Below, one piece after another: positions 34,434 to 43,460 of a stretch of 64,000 bases of DNA. Position numbers and translations under genes: made by a program. The notes under the pieces were generated by a model. That model saw nothing but the letters and a program-made list of their open reading frames with translations. It searched no databases and was not told the DNA's origin. The DNA comes from Streptomyces sp. NBC_01142 (GTDB lineage Bacteria > Actinomycetota > Actinomycetes > Streptomycetales > Streptomycetaceae). Within the stretch, counting starts at the first letter, position 1; every line of letters begins with the position of its first letter. The stretch is taken from assembly GCF_026341125.1 (NCBI RefSeq), contig NZ_JAPEOR010000003.1:868001-932000 (forward strand), in the 5' to 3' direction.

Positions 34434-35174
34434 TCACCGGCCGCCGGAGACCCTCACGATCGTGCCCGTGGCGTACGAGGCGTCCGCCGACAGCAGCCAC
34501 GCGACGGCGGCGGCGATCTCGGCCGGCTCGCCAGGTCGTCCGAGCGGGATCTGAGCGGCTGCCTTCGCCGGCCGCTCCGGGTCCCCCATCGCGGCATGCA
34601 TGTCCGTGTTGATGGTGCCGGGGGCGACCGCGTTGACCCTGATGCCGTCCCGGCCGAGTTCCTTGGCCAGGCCGACCGTCAGGGCGTCGGTGGCTGCCTT
34701 GGTCGCTGCGTAGTGGACATACTCGCCGGGGCTGCCGAGGGTGGCGGCTGCGGAGGAGATGTTGACGATGGCGCCGCCTCCGAGCGCGGCCATGTCCCGG
34801 GCGGCCCGCCGACAGCACAGCAGGTAGCCCAGGAGGTTCACCTCGACCACCCGTCGCAGGTCCCCGGTGCGGGCGTCGGCGAGCCTGCCGAGCGGGCCGG
34901 TCACTCCGGCGTTGTTGACCAGGCCGGTGACCTGGCCCAGTTCCGTCACGGCGGTGTCGAACAGCCGCTCCACGTCCGCCTCGTCGGAAGTGTCCACCTG
35001 CACCGTGACGCATCGTGCCCCCACCGCACGCACGGCGGCAGCCACTTCCGCGGCGGCCGCGCTGTTGCTGACGTACCCCAGGGCCAGGTCGTGCCCGTCG
35101 GCCGCCAGCCGGACGCATGTTGCTGCGCCGATGCCTCGACTGCCGCCTGTGACGATGGTGATCGGGCGTGACAC
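34434..35174 (-). CDS. Short-chain dehydrogenase/reductase
   Basis: A 246-residue classical SDR. The cofactor motif TGGSRGIG (residues 10-17) and NNAG (about 86-89) are present. The catalytic Ser lies in NISSAA and the Tyr-x-x-x-Lys in YVHYAATKAA (about 150-160). The C-terminus has the usual LGRPGEPAEIAAAVAWLLS pattern. It fits 3-oxoacyl-ACP-reductase/glucose-dehydrogenase-like members; substrate unknown. GTG 35174 follows AGGAGG at 7 bases. Stand-alone, with the terminator of the lysyl-oxidase-like gene just upstream. Confidence 0.9.
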   Translation of the reverse strand: MSRPITIVTGGSRGIGAATCVRLAADGHDLALGYVSNSAAAAEVAAAVRAVGARCVTVQVDTSDEADVERLFDTAVTELGQVTGLVNNAGVTGPLGRLADARTGDLRRVVEVNLLGYLLCCRRAARDMAALGGGAIVNISSAAATLGSPGEYVHYAATKAATDALTVGLAKELGRDGIRVNAVAPGTINTDMHAAMGDPERPAKAAAQIPLGRPGEPAEIAAAVAWLLSADASYATGTIVRVSGGR

Positions 35175-35308
35175 GTGCTGCCTCCTGCGATAGCTGGTAT
35201 GCGCATGTTTCGACAGCAAGTTCTACCTGACCACGAGGTGCCGCAGGTTCGACGGGCATGTGCCGGTTCGAATGACGCCACCAGCCACCAGCCACCAGCC
35301 ACCCGCCG

Positions 35309-35338
35309 GGCCCGGTCACGCAACAGCGTGACCGGGCC
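35309..35338 (-). terminator. Terminator of the lysyl-oxidase-like gene
   Basis: GGCCCGGTCACGC (35309-35321), loop AACA, GCGTGACCGGGCC (35326-35338): a perfect 13-bp stem 39 bases after the minus-strand stop at 35377. Short tandem repeats flank it (ACCAGCC units at about 35278-35303 and TGCCTGTC units at about 35350-35370). These are probably slippage products. Confidence 0.75.
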
Positions 35339-35376
35339 TACGCCTTCAGGTTGCCTGTCTGCCTGTCTGCCTGCTG

Positions 35377-37056
35377 TCAGGGGGCCTTGATCAGGTCATG
35401 AGGAGGCACGGTCACCTTACGGGCGCCCGTCTTGCCGCTCAGGACGACCTTGCGGAGCGCGACGTTGTTCTTGAGGTTGCTCTCCTGGAGCCGCTTCTCG
35501 GGGTTGGCGATCACCTGGATGTAGTAGGTGCCGTTCGGCAGGTCGGTGACGTCGAAGGACTGGCCGGGACGGTACTGCGTGTACGTGTCGCCGGAGCCGA
35601 CATCGAGTACTTCCCGCACAGAGATCGAGCTCTCCTGGCCACACGCGGTGGACAGGTCGGTGTTGTTCGGGTGCCAGTTGGCGTTCTTCACCGTGTAGTC
35701 GACCGCGTCGGTGTTGGCCAGGCAGAAGGCTTCCTTGCCGCTGCGCACGATCTCCTTCTGGTTGGCGCTGAGCAGGCGATAGCTGGCGAAGTCGGTGAAG
35801 TGCCAGTGTTCGTGGCCCACGCGCGCGTCCCACTCCATGGTGCCTGTGGGTGTGTAGCCGACCTGCTTTCCGGCGGCGTCGTAGAAGTACTGGTAGGCGT
35901 CCATCAGGGCCTTGCCCGGACTGCGGAAGCCGTCCACGACCAGCGGCGCAGGGCCCGCGTTCCAGACGTTGGCGCTGAAGACCATGTAGTCCTTGCCCGG
36001 GACGTCCCCGTCCTCTCCGTCAGAGATGCCGATGTCCCAGGCCGGCAGCGAACGGAGGTCGGGCTTGGGTACGTTCTTCGGTACGTTTGCCCGGCCGGTG
36101 GGGCGCTTCGCGCTCGGCTTCAGCGCGGGCGCGATCCGGGAGCCGTCGGTGTGCCCGGGCCCGTCGCCCAGGTGCGGCGCCGTGCGGCCGGCCTTGAGCG
36201 CGTACGGCAGTGCGGGCGGTGCGGGGGCGTCGGCTCCGCGGCCCTCCTGGTACGCATGGCCCGTGCCGCTCGTCGCCGCCCCGTGGCCCGAGTGTCCGGC
36301 CGCCGCGGACGAGTGTGAGCCGGGGGCCGCCCCGCGCCCACCGCCCTCTTCGGGGCTGCGCTCGCGCACCGTCACGTTGAGCGTCTGCGGCTTGTCCGGG
36401 ATGCCGAACAGATCGCGGTAGCGCTTCGTCACGGACAGCTTGGCGGTGTACTTGCCGACCGCCAGATTGACCGGCTCGGAGTAGTAGCCGGCGTAGGTGT
36501 TGGACGCCCAGCCGTTCTCGACGCCCCACACGGAGCCGAGAGTGAAGGGGTTCGTGGGACAGCTCTCGGGATACTGGGACTTGGCCGGGGCGTCGGGACG
36601 GATCCGTCCCGACGCGTTGTTCGGACAGAAGGTCTCCGTCTTGTTCACCACCGTCTTGCCGGCCGCGTCGGTGAGGGTGACCTGGAGGAAGCCCGACAGA
36701 CCCGAGAAGTCCTTCACCAGGCCCGCCGGGAGGGTCTTGGTCCGCGTCTTCTTCCCCTCGCGGATGATCTGCTTGGCGACGACGGGGTCCTTGTAGGACT
36801 TGCGCGTCACGTTGAACTCAAGCGGCCCGCCCTCGGCGGTGATGTACGTACCGAGGTCCAGGTAGACCCCGGAATCGCCTTCCCACCGGTCGAGAGTCAC
36901 CGAGGTGGAGGCGGCGATCATGCGGAGCTTGGGCGTCGGTGCCGGTGTCGGCGCTTTGGTGACGGGCGCGGCGGCGGCCAGGCCGGCGACGACGGTGAAC
37001 GCTGCGGAGGCGGCGAGCGCCGAACGCCATAGACGATTGCGATGGTGTCTGATCAT
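35377..37056 (-). CDS. Secreted lysyl-oxidase-like protein
   Basis: A 559-residue exported protein. An N-terminal signal (RHHRNRLWRSALAASAAFTVVAGLAAAAPV) precedes a 200-residue beta-rich N-terminal domain, then a low-complexity His/Gly/Ala linker (about 235-310). The C-terminal part from about residue 325 resembles lysyl oxidase: GTMEWDARVGHEHWHFTDFA carries the copper-binding His-x-His-x-His-like cluster, and SISVREVLDVGSGDTYTQY follows. Lysyl oxidases deaminate lysines with copper and a Tyr-derived quinone, and bacterial versions may cross-link surface proteins. ATG 37056 follows GAGGA. A Lys-rich surface protein is encoded elsewhere in the window, but a link is speculative. Confidence 0.8.
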   Translation of the reverse strand: MIRHHRNRLWRSALAASAAFTVVAGLAAAAPVTKAPTPAPTPKLRMIAASTSVTLDRWEGDSGVYLDLGTYITAEGGPLEFNVTRKSYKDPVVAKQIIREGKKTRTKTLPAGLVKDFSGLSGFLQVTLTDAAGKTVVNKTETFCPNNASGRIRPDAPAKSQYPESCPTNPFTLGSVWGVENGWASNTYAGYYSEPVNLAVGKYTAKLSVTKRYRDLFGIPDKPQTLNVTVRERSPEEGGGRGAAPGSHSSAAAGHSGHGAATSGTGHAYQEGRGADAPAPPALPYALKAGRTAPHLGDGPGHTDGSRIAPALKPSAKRPTGRANVPKNVPKPDLRSLPAWDIGISDGEDGDVPGKDYMVFSANVWNAGPAPLVVDGFRSPGKALMDAYQYFYDAAGKQVGYTPTGTMEWDARVGHEHWHFTDFASYRLLSANQKEIVRSGKEAFCLANTDAVDYTVKNANWHPNNTDLSTACGQESSISVREVLDVGSGDTYTQYRPGQSFDVTDLPNGTYYIQVIANPEKRLQESNLKNNVALRKVVLSGKTGARKVTVPPHDLIKAP

Positions 37057-37358
37057 CGATCCTCGATTACGAGAGCCACTGGGACATGGGGCTGAACAGA
37101 CGGCGCACGGCAAGCCGGACGAGGCGGGTAGGACCCGACAGGCTCCGATCGGAACCGTGGCCTACCCGTGAGATCAGGTGGACGCCACCACAGGTTGTCT
37201 GCCGACCCAGAAGTCACGGATCGTTGTCCGAAAATGCATCACAGATCGTAGTTCAAGCCGTCGCAGCACAGTTTGCACCCTGAAGGCCCATCAGTTGTGG
37301 TATGGCAGGGCGCTGACGACCTACCGGGGCGCGAGGGGCGGGGACCCCGTCAGCCCGG
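37057..37358. other. Intergenic region upstream of the lysyl-oxidase-like gene
   Basis: About 300 bases with no gene. The middle part (about 37200-37270) is AT-richer and should hold the minus-strand promoter for the lysyl-oxidase-like gene; I cannot choose a convincing hexamer pair. It also contains the end of the kinase transcript, without a strong hairpin. Confidence 0.4.
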
Positions 37359-38777
37359 TCAGGGCTGCGTGCGGATACGGTTGAGCGCGCCCCGCACCTC
37401 GGCCGTCTCCGGAGCATCCTTCCCGACGGTTTCCACCAGGAGCGGGTACAGGTCCGCCAGTTCCTCGACGGCGTCGCGGATCCGTCCGGCGGAGTGCAGC
37501 AGCAGCCCGATGTGACGGCGTACTTCCAGGAGCAGCACATCGGTGCTCGGCCGGACGGCCCGGAGCTGTTCCGAGAGGGCTTGGAACTCCTTGAGTGCCC
37601 CTGTGCCGTCCCCGAGCCGCATTCGGCAGTACGCGGCCTTGCTGCGACACTCGATCGCCCCGTCCGCATGATCTGACCCCGCCGCCTCGAGCTCATCGGC
37701 GAGCGCGACATACGCGGGGAGGGCATGTCCGTACCTTCCGTCGTCGAACAGCGCGAGCGCCTGGACGATACGCAGGCGCACGGGCAGAGGCTCCGACGCC
37801 GGGACGTCGGTGTCGGTGTGGGTGTCAGTGTCGGTGTCGGTGTCGGTGTCGGTGTCGCGGATGGTGGGCGTGCAGGGTACGCATCTGTTCCGCTGCTGCG
37901 GCGGGGACACCTCTTCCGAGTTGTCGATGAATGGCCTGAGCCTGTCGTACACGTCGCGGGCGGAGGCCGGTCGGTCGTCCGGCCTTTTGGCCAGCAGCTC
38001 GAGCACGAGAGCATCCAGGACGCTGTCGAGCTCGGGCCGTAACCACCGCAGAGGTACCGGCGGGCGATCATGGTGATCGCGCATGAGCTGAAGCGGCGAT
38101 TCGGCCGTGAAAGGCGGTTCGCCGGCCAGGAGGTGATAGAGCACGCACCCGAGCGAGTAGAGATCGCAGCGCGGCGTGACGAGGCTGCCGGCATCGAACT
38201 GTTCCGGTGCCATGTACGAGACGGTGCCCAGCACGCGCTTGCTGGAGGTCAGCTTCCTGTGGGCGGAGCCGAAGACCGCGGCCACCCCGAAGTCGAGCAG
38301 CTTCACCATGCCGTTGCCGGCCAGCATGATGTTGCCGGGCTTGAGATCGCGATGGACCACAGGGTCGGCATGGGTATGGGCGAGGATGTCGCAGATCTGC
38401 GCACCGATGGACACCACTTGGCCCGTCGGCAACCGTCCGTTGCGTGTGATGACCTGCGTCAGATCCTCGCCGAGTACCAGCTCCATGACCATGTAGAGCG
38501 TTCCGGCGTCACGGTTGAGCTTGGCGTCGTACAGCACCGGTATGCCCGGGTGATGGAACCGGGCGATGATCCTGGCCTCGCGCCGGAAGCGCTCGACCAG
38601 TTCCTCCAGTTCCGCCACGTTCGTGCCCGGAGCCACGCGGTGGGGGTGGATGAGTTTGAGTGCCACAGAACGCCGCAGCTCACGGTCGTAGCTCTGCCAG
38701 ACCTGGCCCATCCCGCCCTCGCCCAGGCGGGTCCGAAGCTCGTAGCGGCCCTCGATGATCCGTACGTCAGACGGCAC
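37359..38777 (-). CDS. Soluble Ser/Thr protein kinase with TPR-like C-terminus
   Basis: A 472-residue Hanks-type kinase. GEGGMGQVW (residues 19-27), Lys41 in VALKLI, HRDLKPGN with Asp144, DFGVA with Asp162 and the APEQF substrate loop are all intact, so it should be active. There is no membrane segment or extracellular sensor, unlike PknB types. After the kinase comes an Asp-Thr linker (about residues 300-320) and a helical region with TPR-like pairs (RIVQALALFDDGRYGHALPA, CRMRLGDGTGALKEFQALS). GTG 38777 lies inside the 3' end of the AIPR-family gene (11-base overlap), so the two are translationally coupled. It may report on or activate that partner. Confidence 0.88.
   Translation of the reverse strand: MPSDVRIIEGRYELRTRLGEGGMGQVWQSYDRELRRSVALKLIHPHRVAPGTNVAELEELVERFRREARIIARFHHPGIPVLYDAKLNRDAGTLYMVMELVLGEDLTQVITRNGRLPTGQVVSIGAQICDILAHTHADPVVHRDLKPGNIMLAGNGMVKLLDFGVAAVFGSAHRKLTSSKRVLGTVSYMAPEQFDAGSLVTPRCDLYSLGCVLYHLLAGEPPFTAESPLQLMRDHHDRPPVPLRWLRPELDSVLDALVLELLAKRPDDRPASARDVYDRLRPFIDNSEEVSPPQQRNRCVPCTPTIRDTDTDTDTDTDTHTDTDVPASEPLPVRLRIVQALALFDDGRYGHALPAYVALADELEAAGSDHADGAIECRSKAAYCRMRLGDGTGALKEFQALSEQLRAVRPSTDVLLLEVRRHIGLLLHSAGRIRDAVEELADLYPLLVETVGKDAPETAEVRGALNRIRTQP
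37803..37860. repeat. Hexanucleotide microsatellite in the kinase gene
   Basis: Near-perfect units of GTGTCG (plus strand) fill 37803-37857 and encode a DTDTDTDTDTDTHTDTD-like linker in the kinase. The length is a multiple of three, so unit gain or loss would change linker length without breaking the frame. Confidence 0.85.
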
Positions 38778-40920
38778 CGGTGCTGTCGCCCATCCGCATC
38801 GTCCGCCAGATCTCTTCGGCGAGCTCCACCAGCGTGCCCTCGTCCGGCAGCGCCCAGTACCGCACCCCCTGTACGGCGACCGGCGCCTCATCCCATTCGG
38901 CGCTGCGCCAGATGTGCATGACCAGGCTGCTCGGCGAGTAGCGCTGCCTGTCGGCCGCCCAGATCAGAGGCCGACGGGGATCGTTGACCCAGGTGGCGAG
39001 GAAGCGGCTGGGGTCCGCGTTGAGCCACTCTCCGACCGCACGCTCCTCGGCAGCGCTCGGGCGGTACATCAGCCGGGTCCCGTCGGCGATGCGACCGTGC
39101 TCGACCAGGAGCTTGACGCTGCTGGGGCGCCGTTGCGGCCGGGGTGCCTCCACCTGCACATGCTGCCGCTGCGGGGCGAGCTCCAGGGCGTCTGCCACCC
39201 CGGCGAGCCCGCGCATCACGCCTTCGACCAGCTCGCGGCACTTTCGTTCGTCGGTGAACGTGCTGGACACGAAGATATGGGGGCCGTAGAGCCGGTCCAC
39301 GAGAGAGATGAGCAGGGAGAGGATTTCCCCGACCCGCTCCAGGACGGTGCCCAGCCCGGCCTCCCAGTCCGAGTCCGGCTCCTCGATGCCTTCGTTGCCG
39401 ACGGTCTGGAAGAGGATGTGTGCGACCAGGAGACTGCCGCTGTCGGCGATCGCACGGGCGCGTCCGGGAAGGCTGGCGGCCATTTCGTGCAGCGCCTCGC
39501 TGACTGTCCTCAGCAACTGGACGGATCGCCAGATCTGACAGGCACCGGGACGCCGGGCGAAGAGCTGGGTGTACGCCCCGTAGGGCGCTTCGTGCCAGAG
39601 GAATTCCTTGTCCCCTCTCACCCGTACGACGAGTGAGGCGTCCGGGTGGGCGCACGCCAGCGCGGTGGCCGCTTCCACCACCGAGCATCCCACCGCCGGG
39701 GACGGTACGAGCTCTCCTCGCTTGTACACGTACCGCTTGCCGAGTGACAGCGCGAAGTCCTCGCGAATGAGTGCCTGGTTGGCGTCGAGGGCGATGAAGT
39801 CCCGGGCCTCCATGTGGTTCTGCGTGTTGGTCGTCTCGGTGATTCGCGCGGCGAGACCCTCCGGGGCGTCCTCCACGGAAATGACGCGGACGGGTACGTA
39901 CGCCTCGGCGACGGCGTCAGGATTCTGCTCGAAGGCGCGGTACGCGGAGGTGACGGTCTGCGCGCCATTGACGACTCGGGCGTTGGAGAGCTGGAGTCGC
40001 ACGGGTTGGCCCTCGGCCCGGCGGGCGAAGAACTCGGTGCGGATCGAGTCGCAGAGCACGGTGATGCCGTTGTTGTAGTACCAGAACTCCTGAGGGTTCT
40101 TGAGCAGGCTGGTGACGAGGGCTTGATTGACTTTCGTCAGGCCCAGGGAACGGCGCACATTGCGTTCGTACAGCGCCTCGCCGTGCTCCTGGTACCAGCG
40201 GGCCAGCTCGTCGGCGGTCACCGCGCCGTCGAACGCCGGGTAGGGGGTGCTGAAGGAGTGCCAGCCCGCGGCCATGGTGGCGCTGACCGAGATCGGTGTC
40301 GGAGCCATGTCCTGCCGCACTGCGGAGTGAAAGTCGGCGGTGTTGAGGAAGCGGACGTCGACCACGTCGCCCATGGCCCCGAACTCAGCCATTCCGTCCA
40401 GCAGGAGCGACTCGGCCTCCCGTGAGGCCCGGCCGTCTCCCATGACTGCCACGACCAGATGCATCTTGCAGCGGGGTGAGGTGAGAACGTCGTCGACCCG
40501 GTTGGCCAGGCGCTGGAACCGGACGTTGAACCGGTCGAACTCCCGCTCGGCGAGCTTTCGCATGCCTTCGACGAGACGGCGCGCGCCGTCGGGGGTGAGC
40601 TGCGCAGTGCCCTGGTGACTCCACTTGGCCTGGATCAACCACAGCTCCGGTACGGCGAGCGAGAAAGCGACGGCGTCGATGCCCAGGTCGTCGCGGCCGT
40701 CGATGACGGCTTCGGCGGCCTCTTCCGGCCCGCAGCCCGTCAGTATCCGCACGGTCTTGGCCGCGGTGGCCCGGGAGAGGAAGGCCGTGTCCAGGGCCGT
40801 CGGCTCGCGATGCGCGTGGTCGCTCATGTCGATGAGGTCGGTGAACTCCCGTGCCAGAGCGTCACGAATGTGTCGAACCTCCAGGGGAGTGCTCTTCTCC
40901 GCCCGCATGTCACTGCCCAT
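38767..40920 (-). CDS. AIPR-family nuclease-like protein with C-terminal RAMA-like domain
   Basis: A 717-residue protein. Residues 70-105 contain a PD-(D/E)xK-type pattern (DLGIDAVAFSL with Asp82, then LIQAKWS with Gln97-x-Lys99). The AIPR core follows: EFWYYNNGITVLCDS (about 278-292), NARVVNGAQTVTSAY (about 313-327) and ETTNTQNHMEARDF (about 355-368). AIPR proteins are linked to abortive phage resistance. The last 90 residues (VKLLVEHGRIADGTRLMYRP...RYSPSSLVMHIW) resemble a RAMA domain, found in restriction-linked proteins. The kinase gene overlaps its 3' end, and a SAVMC3_10250-type gene lies 69 bases upstream. A phage-defence role is plausible but not shown. Confidence 0.78.
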   Translation of the reverse strand: MGSDMRAEKSTPLEVRHIRDALAREFTDLIDMSDHAHREPTALDTAFLSRATAAKTVRILTGCGPEEAAEAVIDGRDDLGIDAVAFSLAVPELWLIQAKWSHQGTAQLTPDGARRLVEGMRKLAEREFDRFNVRFQRLANRVDDVLTSPRCKMHLVVAVMGDGRASREAESLLLDGMAEFGAMGDVVDVRFLNTADFHSAVRQDMAPTPISVSATMAAGWHSFSTPYPAFDGAVTADELARWYQEHGEALYERNVRRSLGLTKVNQALVTSLLKNPQEFWYYNNGITVLCDSIRTEFFARRAEGQPVRLQLSNARVVNGAQTVTSAYRAFEQNPDAVAEAYVPVRVISVEDAPEGLAARITETTNTQNHMEARDFIALDANQALIREDFALSLGKRYVYKRGELVPSPAVGCSVVEAATALACAHPDASLVVRVRGDKEFLWHEAPYGAYTQLFARRPGACQIWRSVQLLRTVSEALHEMAASLPGRARAIADSGSLLVAHILFQTVGNEGIEEPDSDWEAGLGTVLERVGEILSLLISLVDRLYGPHIFVSSTFTDERKCRELVEGVMRGLAGVADALELAPQRQHVQVEAPRPQRRPSSVKLLVEHGRIADGTRLMYRPSAAEERAVGEWLNADPSRFLATWVNDPRRPLIWAADRQRYSPSSLVMHIWRSAEWDEAPVAVQGVRYWALPDEGTLVELAEEIWRTMRMGDSTGAV

Positions 40921-40989
40921 GGATGCCTCCCTGCTCAGCAGCCGTCCGTACGCCTGCCCCCGGCAACGGAACCGTGCCGATCGCGTACC

Positions 40990-41763
40990 TCAGCACTGCT
41001 GGAACCGGTCGTGCGCGTACTCCACGGAAAGAGGGCTCGCCACCAGGCAAGGAGAGCGCCGGAACCCGGCCCCGGAGGCGGCGGCGCCCGGAGCGAACTG
41101 CGCCGACACCCGGGCGTACCCCCGCATCCACGCGGCAGTGCGCATCGGGCCGGGGCCGGCATGGAGTGCGCTGAGCAGGGCACGCACGCCCTCCGAGGCG
41201 GTGAACGCCGGCGCGTGGGGGAGAACCCCGTCCGGGGACTCGTCGGCCGTTGGATCGCGCTCGACGGCGAGTGCGCGCACCACGTGCCCGGCGTCGGTGA
41301 CAAAGGTCTCGCCGTAACTCGCCCCGCCGCCGAAGCTCTCCAGGTCCGGCCCCTCGACCGACTGCGGTGTGTGACCGATCAAGTGGCGGATCGAGCCGTG
41401 CATCAGCAGCCGGAAGCCGGCTTCACGGTCGTACCCGGGCTCGTCGTCCGCGAACGGGTCGGCGAACAGCACCATGTGCTGGTACTCGCCTTTGAGGGTG
41501 ACGCAGCGCAGGGGCGCCTCGAAGCGAACCCACTGACCGGGGCGCAGGTCGGGCTCGGTGAACCAACGCGCCGCCCGGTCCAGATGTTTGACCACACGCC
41601 GCAGGTGTCGCAGTCGGGCGTGATCGCTGTCCGCGGCGGGCGGTTCGACGTCGAGACCGCCCAGCGGGGTGGTCACCCGTAACGCGCCCGGCCGGGCGAA
41701 GCGGTGCGGCTTGGGCACGAACTGGCCCAATTTGCTGTCCGATAAGTAGATGAACTCGCGCAA
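40990..41763 (-). CDS. SAVMC3_10250-type conserved protein
   Basis: A protein of about 257 residues conserved in Streptomyces and recognised by its N-terminus (LREFIYLSDSKLGQFVP). It is soluble, with no catalytic motif that I can name; blocks such as GQWVRFEAPLRCVTLKGEYQ and MVLFADPF look beta-rich. TTG 41763 is preferred because the family begins at this point and GCGAGG lies 7 bases upstream. GTG 41799 is an in-frame alternative with no ribosome site. Its stop is 69 bases before the AIPR-family gene on the same strand, so the three genes may form one unit. Confidence 0.65.
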   Translation of the reverse strand: MREFIYLSDSKLGQFVPKPHRFARPGALRVTTPLGGLDVEPPAADSDHARLRHLRRVVKHLDRAARWFTEPDLRPGQWVRFEAPLRCVTLKGEYQHMVLFADPFADDEPGYDREAGFRLLMHGSIRHLIGHTPQSVEGPDLESFGGGASYGETFVTDAGHVVRALAVERDPTADESPDGVLPHAPAFTASEGVRALLSALHAGPGPMRTAAWMRGYARVSAQFAPGAAASGAGFRRSPCLVASPLSVEYAHDRFQQC

Positions 41764-41938
41764 CGTCGCCCTCGCCCCGTAGACGTTCCTTCCCGCCACA
41801 TAATGTCACCGGACAGAAGGTGGCATCTGACGCTTCGGCACACTCGTACGGTCCGGGGGCGCAGGGAACCGGTGAGGACTTGGGTGGCCAGGGCCGCAGT
41901 CACAATCCCCCGGCCACCCACTCGAGTCGGGGCTCGCT

Positions 41939-43294
41939 TCAGAGCGGAGGCAGGTGCCGGGCGAAGAACGAGCGCACGTGGCTGCGCACCATGGGAACCG
42001 ACTCTTCCGGGGCGACGGGGCCGACCAGCGTGATCCGGTTGTCAGCGGTCATCAGCGCGGCGGCCTGCAACTGAGGCGCTATGGCCGCGTAGTCGGTGAA
42101 CACCCCGTGCGCGGCGCCGTCGAGCTGCCGTCGGCGGGTGCATCCGTGCGAGTGGGCGAGCGCGGCCGACCAGGAACGCTCCAGCACCTTCCTGTGGGGG
42201 AAGCCATCGGTTCCCAGCAGGAGCAGCGGCCGGTCCACCCCGTACCGGGCGATCGGGAGCAGCATCCCTTCCTCGCCGGGCTTGTTCGGCGGGTAGTCCA
42301 GGTAACCCTCCAGATTGACCGCCGCGCCGACGCGTCGGTCGTCGTACATCGTCTCGGCCGCGGTGGTGCCGCCCGCCGAGTGGCCGTAGACACCCACCCG
42401 CCGCAGATCCAGTGCACGCCCGAGGTGCTCCGGCAACGCGTGTCCCTCGACATCCGGGTTCGGCCCTGCCGCCGCCAGCACTTCCAACTGATCCAGCACG
42501 AACCGGGTATCCGCAATCCGGGTTGCGATCATGGTGCGGGAGAGCTTCGGATCCAGCCGGGGATCTCCCCGGAAAACGGTCGGACGGACCTTGTCCCTCC
42601 CCGTCATCACATGGGGAAACTCGACGGCACTGGCGTCACCGGGGTGATCGATGCTCACCACCACGTAGCCGTGGCTCGCCAGCTCTTCGGCGATCCCGGT
42701 GCCCATGGCGCGTGGGTCGCCGCCTCCCGGGCTGTACAGCAGCACCGGTCGACGCACGGCCTGGGCGGGTGCGTCCGCGTGCGAATGCGTCATGGTGGCC
42801 GCCCAGTTCACACCCGCCCGCGGCAACTCCGGGTGGCCCATGGGGCCGAGCGTCGTGAACAGCTCCGCGGCACCCTCGGACATGTGTGGTGCGACGGGAC
42901 AGCCGCGGACGGTGCGGGCCGGATAGAACACCGAAACCATCACTTCCCGCACGGGGATCTCCGGCTCCCACGGGTCGCGCCTGGAGCGATCGACCAGATG
43001 CAACGTGGTCACCCCGATCCGGTGCGGGCCGGTCGGCGCCGGCAACCGTACGGTGACGTCGTCCGCGGCCTCTGCCTGCGCGGCCTCTGCCTGCGCGGCC
43101 TCTGCCTGCGCGGGCCGTGCCTGCGCGACGCCGCCGCCCGCGAGCAGTGCCGCGGCGGCCGGCACGGCCGACTTGGTGACGGTCCGCCGGTCCACTGCGA
43201 TGGCGCCCTCACCCTCGGGGACGACATCGAGGCCTCGCTCGAGCCCACAGGCTCGGCCCACCCGCTCATCGTCGCCGAACTTCTTGCGGAACAT
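41939..43294 (-). CDS. Exported alpha/beta-hydrolase (PAF-acetylhydrolase/lipase-like)
   Basis: A 451-residue secreted hydrolase. A twin-arginine-type signal (DRRTVTKSAVPAAAALLAGG) starts near residue 36, preceded by a long charged region; a later GTG start would give a more usual Tat leader. An AQAEA linker follows. Catalytic elements: PVLLYSPGGGDPR oxyanion region, YGHSAGGTTAAE nucleophile elbow (Ser about 290), DGFPHRK and DGAAHGVFTDYA near the C-terminus. The layout matches the chlorophyllase/PAF-acetylhydrolase-like family that cleaves acyl esters. ATG 43294 has AAGGGGAG close upstream. It stands alone. Confidence 0.82.
   Translation of the reverse strand: MFRKKFGDDERVGRACGLERGLDVVPEGEGAIAVDRRTVTKSAVPAAAALLAGGGVAQARPAQAEAAQAEAAQAEAADDVTVRLPAPTGPHRIGVTTLHLVDRSRRDPWEPEIPVREVMVSVFYPARTVRGCPVAPHMSEGAAELFTTLGPMGHPELPRAGVNWAATMTHSHADAPAQAVRRPVLLYSPGGGDPRAMGTGIAEELASHGYVVVSIDHPGDASAVEFPHVMTGRDKVRPTVFRGDPRLDPKLSRTMIATRIADTRFVLDQLEVLAAAGPNPDVEGHALPEHLGRALDLRRVGVYGHSAGGTTAAETMYDDRRVGAAVNLEGYLDYPPNKPGEEGMLLPIARYGVDRPLLLLGTDGFPHRKVLERSWSAALAHSHGCTRRRQLDGAAHGVFTDYAAIAPQLQAAALMTADNRITLVGPVAPEESVPMVRSHVRSFFARHLPPL
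43066..43125. repeat. 15-base tandem repeat in the hydrolase gene
   Basis: CGGCCTCTGCCTGCG occurs three times exactly (43066, 43081, 43096) with a degenerate fourth copy at 43111. It encodes the AQAEA linker right after the signal peptide of the hydrolase, a place that tolerates length change. Confidence 0.9.
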
Positions 43295-43460
43295 GGCTCC
43301 CCTTATGTGTCTGTGACTTCAGTCCTTGCGCCTTCCGGCGGCCCCCGGGTGAATGAAGGGGCATGACCTGAATGCTGGCGCCCAACGGGGAACGCGGGCG
43401 ATGGTTGAGGCCCTGGCCGAAACGATGGCGCAGGGCTGCCGACGAGAGTCAGGGAAAGTA

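Noticed and set aside
37803..37860. Possible CRISPR-like array
   Set aside because: Contiguous 6-base units without spacers, in the reading frame of a kinase; no cas genes in the window.
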